A program made the position numbers and the translations under genes. A stretch of DNA of 44,220 nt from a candidate division TM6 bacterium RIFCSPHIGHO2_12_FULL_36_22 (GTDB taxonomy: Bacteria; Babelota; Babeliae; Babelales; UBA12409): assembly GCA_001771315.1 (NCBI GenBank), contig METK01000005.1, positions 24,001 to 68,220 on the forward strand. Direction: 5' to 3'. Every line of letters begins with the position of its first letter. The first letter of the stretch is position 1. The notes below the pieces were generated by a model. That model worked only from the letters and a program-made list of their open reading frames with translations, had not been told where the DNA came from and made no database searches. This document shows positions 7,316 to 15,444 of this stretch, in pieces.

Positions 7316-9580
7316 TTATATTTCACAGCTGCCAGCAACGCAAGCAAACTCACGCTTAATATCAGTATCATTTTCTCGTTCATAGGTTACAATTTTTGAG
7401 AAATCAATATATTCAAAACGTTTTGCTAATTCAAAATAATGTTCGCGAGTTATTTCTTCATACGGTGCTAATTTGTATACATGATCCGTTCTTGGCAGAA
7501 ATGAAAGACCACCAACAATATTCCAGTTTTCATAGACCCAGTCACTTACTTTGATCCATTCATTATCACCAACAGATATAGTTACCGATGGGTTATGATC
7601 GGTAAATGACTGTTTAACAGCCTTCCAATGTTCTAGCTGTTCTACTGCAGAGATATCATCTTTAAATGTGGCACCTCGAGGGGCTTTAACAGGAAATTCC
7701 AATACAAAGGTTGTAGCTGTATCTAGTGTCTGACCAACTTCTGGGTGATAGGGAACTCCTTGATCACGGAGCATTTTAAACAAAGAATCTGTGGCAGAAA
7801 TACGAACCCGACGAATATAATATTTTGCATGACGCGGATGCATACCTGAAGAACAATCTACCAATTGTGATAGTGTTCCAGATGGTTTGACACAGGTAAT
7901 ACACGCAGACATTGGAATATCAAATCTTTTTGCATACAATTTGTTAATTCGAGTAGCTTCTTTTTGTAAAGTCTCAAGTACTTCTGGCTGGCGTGCTAAA
8001 GCACAATCCCACTGCCCAGTAATAGAGACGCCCAAAAGACGTTCTTCTTCGCAATTATTTTTCCATTCTTTAGAAATGTATGGAAAGTTGGTTAACGTTG
8101 ATTGATAAGTTCCCAAGATAGTAGCAACTCTAATTTTTTTCATGAGAGTTTTTTCCGTATCTTCGGCTCGTGCTACTACTTCAGAAAGATTACAAAATTG
8201 TTTAGAACGCAAGATAATTTCACCACATGGATTAGTTCCCCATGTGATTGGTGTACCATCGATTTCTCGCTTTCTACGTTCAGGTAATGTTTGATTCGTT
8301 GCGCCACGGTTAAAAATACCACGTTCACCAGAACCACTTTTCATTAATGCAATCCATTCTTCAAGAAAGTGGGTTGCAGAAGGTCGTTCTTCATAAATTG
8401 CAGAATTATTGGCTAAACAACGTTGAGGTTGGTTAAGGTAAAATTGTCCTTTTTTTGCATCACGCATTTCAACGTCACTCAAATCCGAAAGAGAAATAAG
8501 CGCACTTCGACGAACGCCACCAGCGACTACGCATTCCCCAATTTTGCAGATGATATCATGGATTTCCAAACTAGATAATTGTTCATTTTGTTTATTAAGG
8601 ATTATTTGCCGAGAAAATTGTAATAATTGGCGTAATGGTTCTGGACCAGAACTTTTGCCACCACTTGTTATAAGTCGTGCACCAACAGGACGAAGTTTTG
8701 AATAATCAAAATCAATATCTCCGCCATCATACCAAGTTGTTAAACCAAGTGTAAGAGCATCAGCCCAACCTTCTTTACTATCTTCAATAGCATGAGTTAA
8801 TATTTTGTCTTTGCGTTGTTTTTTTACAACAGGTAGTTTTTTAATACGAGCTTTTTCAACAGAAAAACCAATGCCTGAACCGCACATAAGAATATAGAGA
8901 ATTTCAGCAAAGTCTGTCAGGTTGGTTGGCGCAATAAATGAACAATTGTAGGCACAAACATTGGAACGACGTGCAGCTGAACCAGCAAATTGCAATAGGC
9001 GCATTGAAGGCATTGCTTCTTGATGCAAAATGCTTTGATATATTTCTTTGTATTCTTCTTCTGTTAGCTTATCACCTAAATTTTCACGCATAAAACTAAC
9101 ATAACGATCAACAGTTTCTGCCCATGTTTCACGTCTATTTTCTTCATCAATCCAACGAGCATAGGTACGATAATAAATGAATTCTGCTAATGAATTTCTA
9201 AAAAATTTTTTGCTTTTTTTAACAAGTTGTTTGACGTGTTTTGGTATTGTGCCAACAGATTCTCTTATTTGTGAACGTTTTTCTCGATAGAGTATATATT
9301 CTTTAGCTGTTTTAACATAACTACCAAGAATAAGCTCCGCTTCTACTAAATCCTGTACCGATTCAACATCGGGAATAAATTCAGTCGATCTTTGTGATTC
9401 ACTACGTCCTAGACATAACTGATTGAGGTCATCAACCACCTTAGCAGCAATGATATCAGCTTCGTTTTCGTTACCTTCTCCTGTTTTTTTAAATGCTTGT
9501 AATACAGCATCCGATATTTTTTTTGAAGTAAAACGGACAATGCTAAAGTCTCGCTTTCTTATTTTTTGAATAAGATCCAT
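7316..9580 (-). CDS. nrdJ: Adenosylcobalamin-dependent (class II) ribonucleotide reductase
   Basis: Reduces ribonucleotides to deoxyribonucleotides using adenosylcobalamin to generate a thiyl radical, so it works with or without oxygen. At 754 residues it matches the monomeric ribonucleoside-triphosphate reductase type of Lactobacillus leichmannii. Residues 10-50 look like an N-terminal allosteric ATP-cone. The core shows MRLLQFAGSA and SNVCAYNCSF (cysteine at about 209) and LMCGSGIGFSVE. It also has NPCGEI with the probable radical cysteine C452, and FCNLSEV with C463. The C-terminal CVAGSCEI supplies the redox-active pair C747/C752. It follows an S-component-like membrane gene by 15 bases and precedes the FAD oxidase. 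No cobalamin riboswitch is visible upstream. A class I or III enzyme is not seen in this window. Confidence 0.95.
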   Translation of the reverse strand: MDLIQKIRKRDFSIVRFTSKKISDAVLQAFKKTGEGNENEADIIAAKVVDDLNQLCLGRSESQRSTEFIPDVESVQDLVEAELILGSYVKTAKEYILYREKRSQIRESVGTIPKHVKQLVKKSKKFFRNSLAEFIYYRTYARWIDEENRRETWAETVDRYVSFMRENLGDKLTEEEYKEIYQSILHQEAMPSMRLLQFAGSAARRSNVCAYNCSFIAPTNLTDFAEILYILMCGSGIGFSVEKARIKKLPVVKKQRKDKILTHAIEDSKEGWADALTLGLTTWYDGGDIDFDYSKLRPVGARLITSGGKSSGPEPLRQLLQFSRQIILNKQNEQLSSLEIHDIICKIGECVVAGGVRRSALISLSDLSDVEMRDAKKGQFYLNQPQRCLANNSAIYEERPSATHFLEEWIALMKSGSGERGIFNRGATNQTLPERRKREIDGTPITWGTNPCGEIILRSKQFCNLSEVVARAEDTEKTLMKKIRVATILGTYQSTLTNFPYISKEWKNNCEEERLLGVSITGQWDCALARQPEVLETLQKEATRINKLYAKRFDIPMSACITCVKPSGTLSQLVDCSSGMHPRHAKYYIRRVRISATDSLFKMLRDQGVPYHPEVGQTLDTATTFVLEFPVKAPRGATFKDDISAVEQLEHWKAVKQSFTDHNPSVTISVGDNEWIKVSDWVYENWNIVGGLSFLPRTDHVYKLAPYEEITREHYFELAKRFEYIDFSKIVTYERENDTDIKREFACVAGSCEI

Positions 9581-9595
9581 ATTATACTCTTTTGG

Positions 9596-10129
9596 TTAAG
9601 TGGTTTGCTTATTTTTTATACATGAAGTTTGTTCGTATATTGCTTTGATAGCGACATTAAACAAACAAGCACGTATTACATGATCAATAGTGAATGGTAT
9701 TTGTCCTATCAGTGCAGAAGTGATTGGCTGCCCAAAATATAAAGGTCCAATCCATAATGTTATCGCATCAAAACAGATAGCTGCTGTAGCAGTATAAAGA
9801 ATTGATTGTGCAATTGTTATACGCTTGTTGTGTGTATAAAAGTTTAAATAAACTGCTATGCTTGCATAACTGATGGCAGTTATTAAAGTCCAACCACCAA
9901 TTGCATCGTTGATATAATCAAATACAAAAAATTGCATTAACATAAAAATGAAACAACTCAATTGATTAAATTGTCGATTGAGTAACAACAAAAATCCCGG
10001 AAAGGGATCTATTGCGCAGTGTTGTAAGCTGGTTCGCATAAACAAACAAGTAAACCATGCAGTGATGAGTAGTATACTTCTATCAATCTGTATATTTTTT
10101 TTCTCAATCAGTTTCATATCCACTTTCAT
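9596..10129 (-). CDS. Multi-pass membrane protein, ECF S-component-like
   Basis: A 177-residue hydrophobic protein with about five membrane segments (near residues 18-32, 55-72, 80-97, 105-125 and 145-165). The ending, GQIPFTIDHVIRACLFNVA, resembles small integral membrane proteins related to the substrate-binding S components of ECF transporters. The match is by pattern only. It stands 15 bases upstream of the cobalamin-dependent reductase and is probably the first gene of that operon. Uptake of cobalamin or a precursor is therefore an attractive guess, but no S-component substrate signature is seen and no ECF ATPase or T component is nearby. An alternative ATG four codons in is equally possible; neither has a good ribosome-binding site. 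Confidence 0.55.
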   Translation of the reverse strand: MKVDMKLIEKKNIQIDRSILLITAWFTCLFMRTSLQHCAIDPFPGFLLLLNRQFNQLSCFIFMLMQFFVFDYINDAIGGWTLITAISYASIAVYLNFYTHNKRITIAQSILYTATAAICFDAITLWIGPLYFGQPITSALIGQIPFTIDHVIRACLFNVAIKAIYEQTSCIKNKQTT

Positions 10130-10147
10130 AGTAAGTTTTTAGTGTAT

Positions 10148-10174
10148 AATTCTCCTTGCTCCAAGCAGGAGAAT
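10148..10174. repeat. Inverted repeat upstream of the nrdJ operon
   Basis: AATTCTCCT (10148-10156) pairs with AGGAGAATT, and the stem extends through GCT/AGC past a bulged T, closing on a three-base loop. It lies about 20-45 bases upstream of the operon's first start codon on the minus strand. No T-run follows on either strand, so it is more likely an operator or a 5' leader hairpin than a terminator. Confidence 0.5.
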
Positions 10175-10218
10175 TTCATAGTAATCATTATGCACAGTGG
10201 GTTTGGTAACTCTTAGCA

Positions 10219-10407
10219 TGACAAGGAAAAAATTTTTTAAAAGAGTTGACTTTTCCCATATTTCAAGCCTTTTATCTCCTAGAGGGACTATCAGATGTTT
10301 TAAAAATTTTATTAAAAATTCTTGATAAAAAAGAACAAATTATAAAAAAAGATAGCCATTCAAAATTGGGGTCAAAATCTTTTGAAAAAAACTCACGTAT
10401 TTTCTGA
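10219..10407 (+). pseudogene. Possible transposase N-terminal remnant (IS66-like)
   Basis: An open frame without a usable ATG, ending at 10405-10407. It reads LKILLKILDKKEQIIKKDSH followed by SKLGSKSFEKNSR. The pattern of a short leucine-rich helix and then a KDSH/KNS-type segment recalls the start of IS66-class transposases, where a leucine zipper leads into a KNSxNSSKPPS block. About 215 bases further on, 10622-10687 reads FRLRGDQPKGK, reminiscent of the GGQPGHKG block that normally follows. The resemblance is weak and the gene, if it was one, is dead. Confidence 0.25.
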
Positions 10408-10696
10408 CATAGAAAAAAATAAATCAATACAAATCAGAGAAGATACGATGGGAAAAGCCTTTATGTAAATGGTTTTTTGCATAAAGTGAAAACTTTGTAA
10501 ATTTACTTTTTTCCTAATAGCAAGTAAAGTTGCTTTAGCCATAAAATTTATAAATAAAGACAAGTTATGCATATCAAGTTTAGATAGGAGTGTGTAATTA
10601 TTAGCGTTTAACAAAACATTTGCAAAAGAACTTTTCAGGCTAAGAGGTGATCAGCCAAAGGGAAAAATTCTAGTGTTTTGTTTTACCTATTGTTGA

Positions 10697-11353
10697 TTAG
10701 CACTCAACCTTAAAATTGATAAGTTTTTTCTTATCTTCATTAAAGATTTTGAATTCGAAATCACGTTTGAACTCAGTACGATCAATAAAGATGAATTTAC
10801 TGGTTCGTGTGTATGGCGGGATTCTTAAAGGTTCATAATTGAGAGAATCAAATTGAATTTTTTTAGTTTTTTTCTTGTTGCTTTTTGATATTGAATAGGC
10901 CATTGTAGGACCCACAATTAATGCTAGATATGGGCTGACAAGCCAATAAATTGGGAACGCTATAGCTGTAAGCCAAACTGGAATACTGCGAGATAATTTT
11001 TTTGCAACTTGTTTAGGTGATGCTAATGGTAGATCTATATAGGAAGGGCGCCATACGACAGTGTCAGGTGTATTATTATAGATAAAAAGTTGTAATGGTT
11101 GGCAGCCACATTTAATAAGGTTGTGACCAAAGATATTTTTACTTTCTTGTCCTAAAATTTTACGTACTTGTAAAGTAACTTTGTCGATGGTTTCATTATA
11201 ATCACAATCAGTTGTTGCAGCAAAATCATATGAGCGTTCCGTTGTGATATTTTTCAACTCTTTTAGTTGTCGAGGATCTTTTGGATGATGTACGCTGCTA
11301 GCATATAATAAGACCATGAATGCGCAGAGAGGAAAAATTATTTTTCTGACCAT
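10697..11353 (-). CDS. Exported or membrane protein, function unknown
   Basis: A 218-residue protein from the ATG at 11351-11353, which gives the signal peptide MVRKIIFPLCAFMVLLYASS. A GTG at 11363-11365 would add four residues. Around residues 125-160 there are one or two hydrophobic segments (VWLTAIAFPIYWLVSP and LALIVGPTMAYSI), followed by a basic SKSNKKKTKK stretch. An IKCGCQPLQLFIYNN segment with paired cysteines precedes them. No family is recognised. It is divergent from the AAA+ genes that start at 11491 and shares their 125-bp upstream region. Confidence 0.6.
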   Translation of the reverse strand: MVRKIIFPLCAFMVLLYASSVHHPKDPRQLKELKNITTERSYDFAATTDCDYNETIDKVTLQVRKILGQESKNIFGHNLIKCGCQPLQLFIYNNTPDTVVWRPSYIDLPLASPKQVAKKLSRSIPVWLTAIAFPIYWLVSPYLALIVGPTMAYSISKSNKKKTKKIQFDSLNYEPLRIPPYTRTSKFIFIDRTEFKRDFEFKIFNEDKKKLINFKVEC

Positions 11354-11439
11354 TTTGATTACCACATGTAGTTAAAAATTATATATGAAATTATTTCAAT
11401 ATTCCTAAATATGCACAATGATTGACTTTGTGTCAAACC

Positions 11440-11467
11440 TTGCCAAACTGATATATTGAGTTATCAT
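11440..11467 (+). promoter_or_regulatory. Putative promoter for the AAA+/acyl-ligase gene run
   Basis: TTGCCA at 11440-11445 and TATCAT at 11462-11467 are spaced by 16 bases. AAGG at 11479-11482 lies eight bases before the ATG at 11491. This is the only gap of useful size upstream of the genes that run to 17917 on the plus strand. The match is moderate. Confidence 0.3.
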
Positions 11468-11490
11468 TAATCTTATTTAAGGCTTTAACT

Positions 11491-13326
11491 ATGATACATA
11501 TAAAAACTTTAATTTTGCTCTTTTCATTGGTTATAGTATCACCATGTTTTGGGTGGAAATTTTTACCAAAATTATCATTAAGTCCTGCGCAACAAAGCCA
11601 AAATATTTCAGAGTATTGGTCAGATAATATTTCTAGTTTTAGTGGAATGTTTGATGATGATCGAGTAATGCCTGTCTCATTTGATCCTAACGAAAAAGTA
11701 CATGGTTTTAAGGATATTGTTGGAGGTGTTCCACAAGAGGTTGAAACTATTGTTGATTCATTAAAAAATCCTGAAAAATACCGTAAGGCTGGTATCAAGG
11801 TTCCAAGTGCAATTTTGTTTATTGGTGAACCAGGTACGGGAAAAACTTCAACAGCACGTGCTTTAGCACAGGAAATAGGTGGTGGATTTTTATCTTTTTG
11901 TGGGGCAGATTTTGTAGAAATATGGGTTGGCAATGGTGCTCGTAAAGTTCGTACTGCATTTGCACAAGCACGAGCTTTAGCTGCTCAAACTAAAAAACGA
12001 GTATTTCTTTTTATTGATGAGATTGATGCTATTGGTAAACGTAATGGTGATGGATATCAAAATTCAGAAGTACAGCAAACAATCAATGCATTGCTTAAAG
12101 AAATAAGTGGTATTGAAAATGATAATTCTGTAATTGTTGTTGCAGCTACTAACTTTGTTAGCAATGTCGATCCAGCACTTATGCGTTCAGGTAGGTTTAC
12201 TGTTATCGAAATTCCAATGCCTGATGCTGAACAGCGAGAGGCTATTCTTAAACATTATTGCAGAAATAAAAAACTTGCTCCCGATGTGGATATAACCAAA
12301 ATTGCAGAACATACAAATAACTTTTCTCCTGCGGATCTGGAAGAGTTGGTCAATCAAGCTTCATCAGTGGCTTTATTGGAAAAAACAGATACATTGACAC
12401 TTAAGCAATTTATTAATGCTATTAAGTTCATTTGGCGTGATCGTAAGAATCAAGGCGAAAAGAATACCTCAATCAATCTTGATGCACTTGATATTGCATT
12501 TCAAGAAAATACTTCTGAGGAAAAGCCACATGGTTTGGGCTTTCAGGGTTTAGCAGGCGAGATCGAATCAGAGATTCTTAATGTTGTTCACTATTTACAA
12601 TATCCTGAAGAATATAAATATTATGGTGTAAAAGAGCCAAGAGGAATTTTAATGGTAGGTCTTCCTGGGACTGGCAAAACATCTCTTGCACGTGCTCTTG
12701 CACAGGAAGCTAATTGTGAGTTTATCGCAGTTAAAGGGTCGGAATTTGTAGAAATTTATGTGGGTAATGGCGCCAAACGTGTACGAGAACTTTTTGATAA
12801 AGCACGTAAAAAGGCAGGTAAAAAGAAAATTATCTTTATTGATGAAATTGATGCAATTGGATCACGTAATAATATGAGCCATCAGGAAGCACGGCAAACA
12901 GTTACAGAGTTGTTAGCGCAAATGGAAGGGTTTGAACAAGACGATTCTATTATGGTGATTGCAGCAACCAACTGTCCTCAAAATTTGGATTCAGCGCTTT
13001 TACGGCCAGGGCGGTTTGATGTTACGATTGAAGTGCCTTTGCCGTCTCTTGAAAAACGTGTAGCTATTCTTAAATTTTATTGTGCGCATAAACCAATGGA
13101 TGTTGACGTAAGATATAATGATATTGCTAAAGTCACTGAAAACTTTACTCCGGCCGACTTGAAAAATTTGGTCAATGAAGCTGCAAAGGCCGCAATGCAA
13201 TCCCATGAAGGGCGCACAATAACACAAGCACATTTCTTGTTTGCCTTGCAAAAACTAGGAATACAGCAAAAAATTAAAGAAGAGAGTAAAGTAAGCTCTT
13301 ATCTTCCACCATATTTACAACGATAA
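11491..13326 (+). CDS. Exported tandem FtsH-like AAA+ ATPase (two AAA modules)
   Basis: A 611-residue protein with a signal peptide (about 1-21) and two AAA+ modules, each like the ATPase part of FtsH. Module 1 (about 75-320) has Walker A GEPGTGKTS (112-120), Walker B FLFIDEID (172-179), a pore loop FVEIWVGNGA and an arginine-finger region DPALMRSGRF. Module 2 (about 350-590) has GLPGTGKTS (from 390), IIFIDEIDAIG (447-457), the pore loop EFVEIYVGNGA and LLRPGRFD. Both end in the TPADL/SPADL helix of the FtsH lid. There is no HEXXH protease domain. Such rings normally unfold or remodel proteins with ATP. The apparent export signal is puzzling because the periplasm lacks ATP. The segment may be an inner-membrane anchor, or the protein may be delivered to a host. 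It is followed by a paralog with the same plan. Confidence 0.85.
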   Translation: MIHIKTLILLFSLVIVSPCFGWKFLPKLSLSPAQQSQNISEYWSDNISSFSGMFDDDRVMPVSFDPNEKVHGFKDIVGGVPQEVETIVDSLKNPEKYRKAGIKVPSAILFIGEPGTGKTSTARALAQEIGGGFLSFCGADFVEIWVGNGARKVRTAFAQARALAAQTKKRVFLFIDEIDAIGKRNGDGYQNSEVQQTINALLKEISGIENDNSVIVVAATNFVSNVDPALMRSGRFTVIEIPMPDAEQREAILKHYCRNKKLAPDVDITKIAEHTNNFSPADLEELVNQASSVALLEKTDTLTLKQFINAIKFIWRDRKNQGEKNTSINLDALDIAFQENTSEEKPHGLGFQGLAGEIESEILNVVHYLQYPEEYKYYGVKEPRGILMVGLPGTGKTSLARALAQEANCEFIAVKGSEFVEIYVGNGAKRVRELFDKARKKAGKKKIIFIDEIDAIGSRNNMSHQEARQTVTELLAQMEGFEQDDSIMVIAATNCPQNLDSALLRPGRFDVTIEVPLPSLEKRVAILKFYCAHKPMDVDVRYNDIAKVTENFTPADLKNLVNEAAKAAMQSHEGRTITQAHFLFALQKLGIQQKIKEESKVSSYLPPYLQR

Positions 13327-13418
13327 GAATTTGCATTTTAGATAATTATTGTTTGTCTATGCCGATCTTTCTATACTAACCTGAGAGGGATTTTAGGGTT
13401 TCAGTTGGGAGATTGAGT

Positions 13419-15104
13419 ATGAAGAAGCTTTGGTTAGCAGGTTTCATAACCTGCAGCTCATGTTTGGGAAACATAACAATTAATGGAAATAATTATCTTT
13501 TAGTAGCACCACAACAAGTTAAGCCATCTGATGCTTATGTTGGTAAGATGCCAGCAAAAATAAATCAATTATTAGAGTACATTAAAAATCCACAAAAGTT
13601 TCATAATTTAGGTATTATACCCTCAACTACATTCTTACTTGTTGGCCCACCAGGTTCAGGTAAAACATCATTAGTTAAGTCATTAGCCGATGTTACCAAT
13701 AGCATTTTTATTCGTGCAATTGGTTCTGATTTTGTTGATCAATTTGTGGGTGTTGGTGCACGGCGTATACGAGAAATCTTTCAAGAAGCACGCGATGCTA
13801 TTGCTAAAGGGCAAGGTAGAAAAGTTATTTTATTTATTGATGAAATCGATGCTATTGGCTCTCGTGATAAGATGCATGGTGATGATATTGAAAGTTCACG
13901 AACAGTCAATGCGCTTTTAGCTGAAGTTGAAGAAGCCAATACTAATCCATCATTCATTGTTATTGGTGCAACCAATTTTATTGATAAGGTTGATAAGGCT
14001 TTACTTCGACCAGGAAGATTTGATGCAACCATTCGTATTGGTTTACCAGAATTGGATAAGCGTATTGAAATTTTGAAACTTTATACTAAAAATTATAATT
14101 TAGCTAATGATGTTAATCTTGATGTACTTGGTCAATATACAGAGGGATTTACACCGGCAGATATAGAATTTATGTCTCGAGATGCCGGCCTTTTAGCGCT
14201 TAATGCGGATCTTGATTCGGTAACTCAAGATTGTTTTATTCAGGCCATTAATAATATGTTGCATTCATTACAAAATCGTGGCGATGAAAATGCGACGATG
14301 AAGCTTGATGCTTTAGCATGTGCTATGGGTAATGGTAAAAAAGGATTTCAGGCCCTCGCAGGTAAAATTCCAGATCAAATTATTGAAATACATGACTTTA
14401 TTAAAAATCCAAAAGTTTATGAATATTATGATATTGCTGCACCAAAAGGTGTGCTTATTGTAGGGCCGCATGGTAGTGGTAAAACTTCGCTTGTGCGAGC
14501 ATTAGCTCAAGAGCTTGGTTGTGAACTTTTTTATATGTCAGGTACTGAATTTGTTGAGCAATATTTTGGTATAGGTGCCAAAAAAATGCGAACGCTGTTT
14601 GAGAGAGCACGCGCAATAAAAGAGTCAAATCCACAGGGTAAAGCACTAATCTTTATTGATGAAATCGATGTTATTGGCTCGGCTAGTCAACGAGGAGGGG
14701 AATACCAACAAACACTTTCAGAGTTGCTCATACAAATGGATGGGTTTAGAGAAGATGATTCTATTATTGTCTTTGGTGCTACGAGCTATCCACAACAACT
14801 AAGTCCAACATTACTTTCATCAGGTCGTTTTGATATTCATATTAATTTAACATTGCCAGATTATGAAAAACGGTATGCTATAATTGGATCATTGTGTAAG
14901 AATAAGCCAATGGGTGACAATAAGGAGTCGATAGTTGAATGTTTGTCTGAGTTGACTGATGGCTATGATATTGCACAATTGAAGTCGCTTATTAATAATG
15001 CTGCACGACAAGCATTGTTACTTAAAGCAGAAATAATAACATTAGATATGTTTAAACCTTTTTTGCAAGAAACGGTTGCTCGTGGACATAAGGATCGGAT
15101 GTGA
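13419..15104 (+). CDS. Second exported tandem FtsH-like AAA+ ATPase
   Basis: A 561-residue paralog of the preceding protein, again with an N-terminal signal-like segment (MKKLWLAGFITCSSCLG) and two FtsH-type AAA+ modules and no protease domain. The ATG at 13419 has a GGGAGA site six bases upstream, better than the TTG at 13413. Module 1 has GPPGSGKT (76-83), ILFIDEIDAIG, the pore loop FVDQFVGVGA and LLRPGRFD. Module 2 has GPHGSGKT (349-356), FIDEIDVIG and the pore loop FVEQYFGIGA. Its second-region-of-homology reads LLSSGRFD, replacing the RP of the usual LLRPGRFD, so one arginine-finger position may be lost. Hetero-oligomers with the neighbouring 611-residue protein are plausible. The stop overlaps the start of acpS by about 20 bases. 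Confidence 0.85.
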   Translation: MKKLWLAGFITCSSCLGNITINGNNYLLVAPQQVKPSDAYVGKMPAKINQLLEYIKNPQKFHNLGIIPSTTFLLVGPPGSGKTSLVKSLADVTNSIFIRAIGSDFVDQFVGVGARRIREIFQEARDAIAKGQGRKVILFIDEIDAIGSRDKMHGDDIESSRTVNALLAEVEEANTNPSFIVIGATNFIDKVDKALLRPGRFDATIRIGLPELDKRIEILKLYTKNYNLANDVNLDVLGQYTEGFTPADIEFMSRDAGLLALNADLDSVTQDCFIQAINNMLHSLQNRGDENATMKLDALACAMGNGKKGFQALAGKIPDQIIEIHDFIKNPKVYEYYDIAAPKGVLIVGPHGSGKTSLVRALAQELGCELFYMSGTEFVEQYFGIGAKKMRTLFERARAIKESNPQGKALIFIDEIDVIGSASQRGGEYQQTLSELLIQMDGFREDDSIIVFGATSYPQQLSPTLLSSGRFDIHINLTLPDYEKRYAIIGSLCKNKPMGDNKESIVECLSELTDGYDIAQLKSLINNAARQALLLKAEIITLDMFKPFLQETVARGHKDRM

Positions 15105-15444
15105 TATTGTTCAAGTATCAAAATTCGAAGAAAAGATACATTGTAAAGAATATCTTTTAGTACGAATTTTTACTGAACATGAGCTTGCATCTTCTTATTC
15201 TTCAGCATCATTAGCAGGACGCTTTGCACTTAAAGAAGCGGTGATGAAAGCACTTGGCATTTCTGCTGGTAATTGGTTGACTATTGAGGTTGTTAATAAG
15301 CCAAATGGGAAACCTTATTGCAAATTCTTGAGCCAGGAAATACAACATTCTATACTAGGGCAAGATGTAAGTATTAGCCACGATGGCGATTATGCCATGG
15401 CGGTATCCACCTTTATACTCAAGGAAAGTTATGATTCTCAGTGA
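15082..15444 (+). CDS. acpS: Holo-[acyl-carrier-protein] synthase
   Basis: Transfers 4'-phosphopantetheine from coenzyme A to the serine of acyl carrier proteins. The family signatures are present: IGCDIVQVSKFE at the N-terminus with the metal-binding aspartate, FTEHEL, AGRFALKEAVMKALG with the second metal ligand, and VSISHDGDYAMAV near the C-terminus. At 120 residues it has the normal length. The start is taken as GTG at 15082, which gives the usual few residues before IGxDIV; a TTG at 15076 is possible. The gene overlaps the AAA+ gene before it by 23 bases and the acyl-ligase gene after it by 14 bases, so it is translationally coupled to both. The next protein has an internal ACP domain and is a natural substrate. 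Confidence 0.9.
   Translation: MDIRIGCDIVQVSKFEEKIHCKEYLLVRIFTEHELASSYSSASLAGRFALKEAVMKALGISAGNWLTIEVVNKPNGKPYCKFLSQEIQHSILGQDVSISHDGDYAMAVSTFILKESYDSQ

Larger units (their letters stand above)
10130..10696. other. 567-bp intergenic stretch with degenerate coding traces
   Basis: No intact gene is convincing here. It contains an inverted repeat at 10148-10174, a plus-strand open frame from about 10219 to the stop at 10405-10407, and a second short plus-strand frame at 10622-10696. A minus-strand frame at 10393-10614 (73 codons) has no ribosome-binding site or recognisable content. The plus-strand pieces may be debris of a transposase gene and are described separately. Confidence 0.6.

Noticed and set aside
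10393-10614. Minus-strand open frame of 73 codons
   Set aside because: No ribosome-binding site, no domain or signal peptide, and it lies in a stretch with other degenerate traces.
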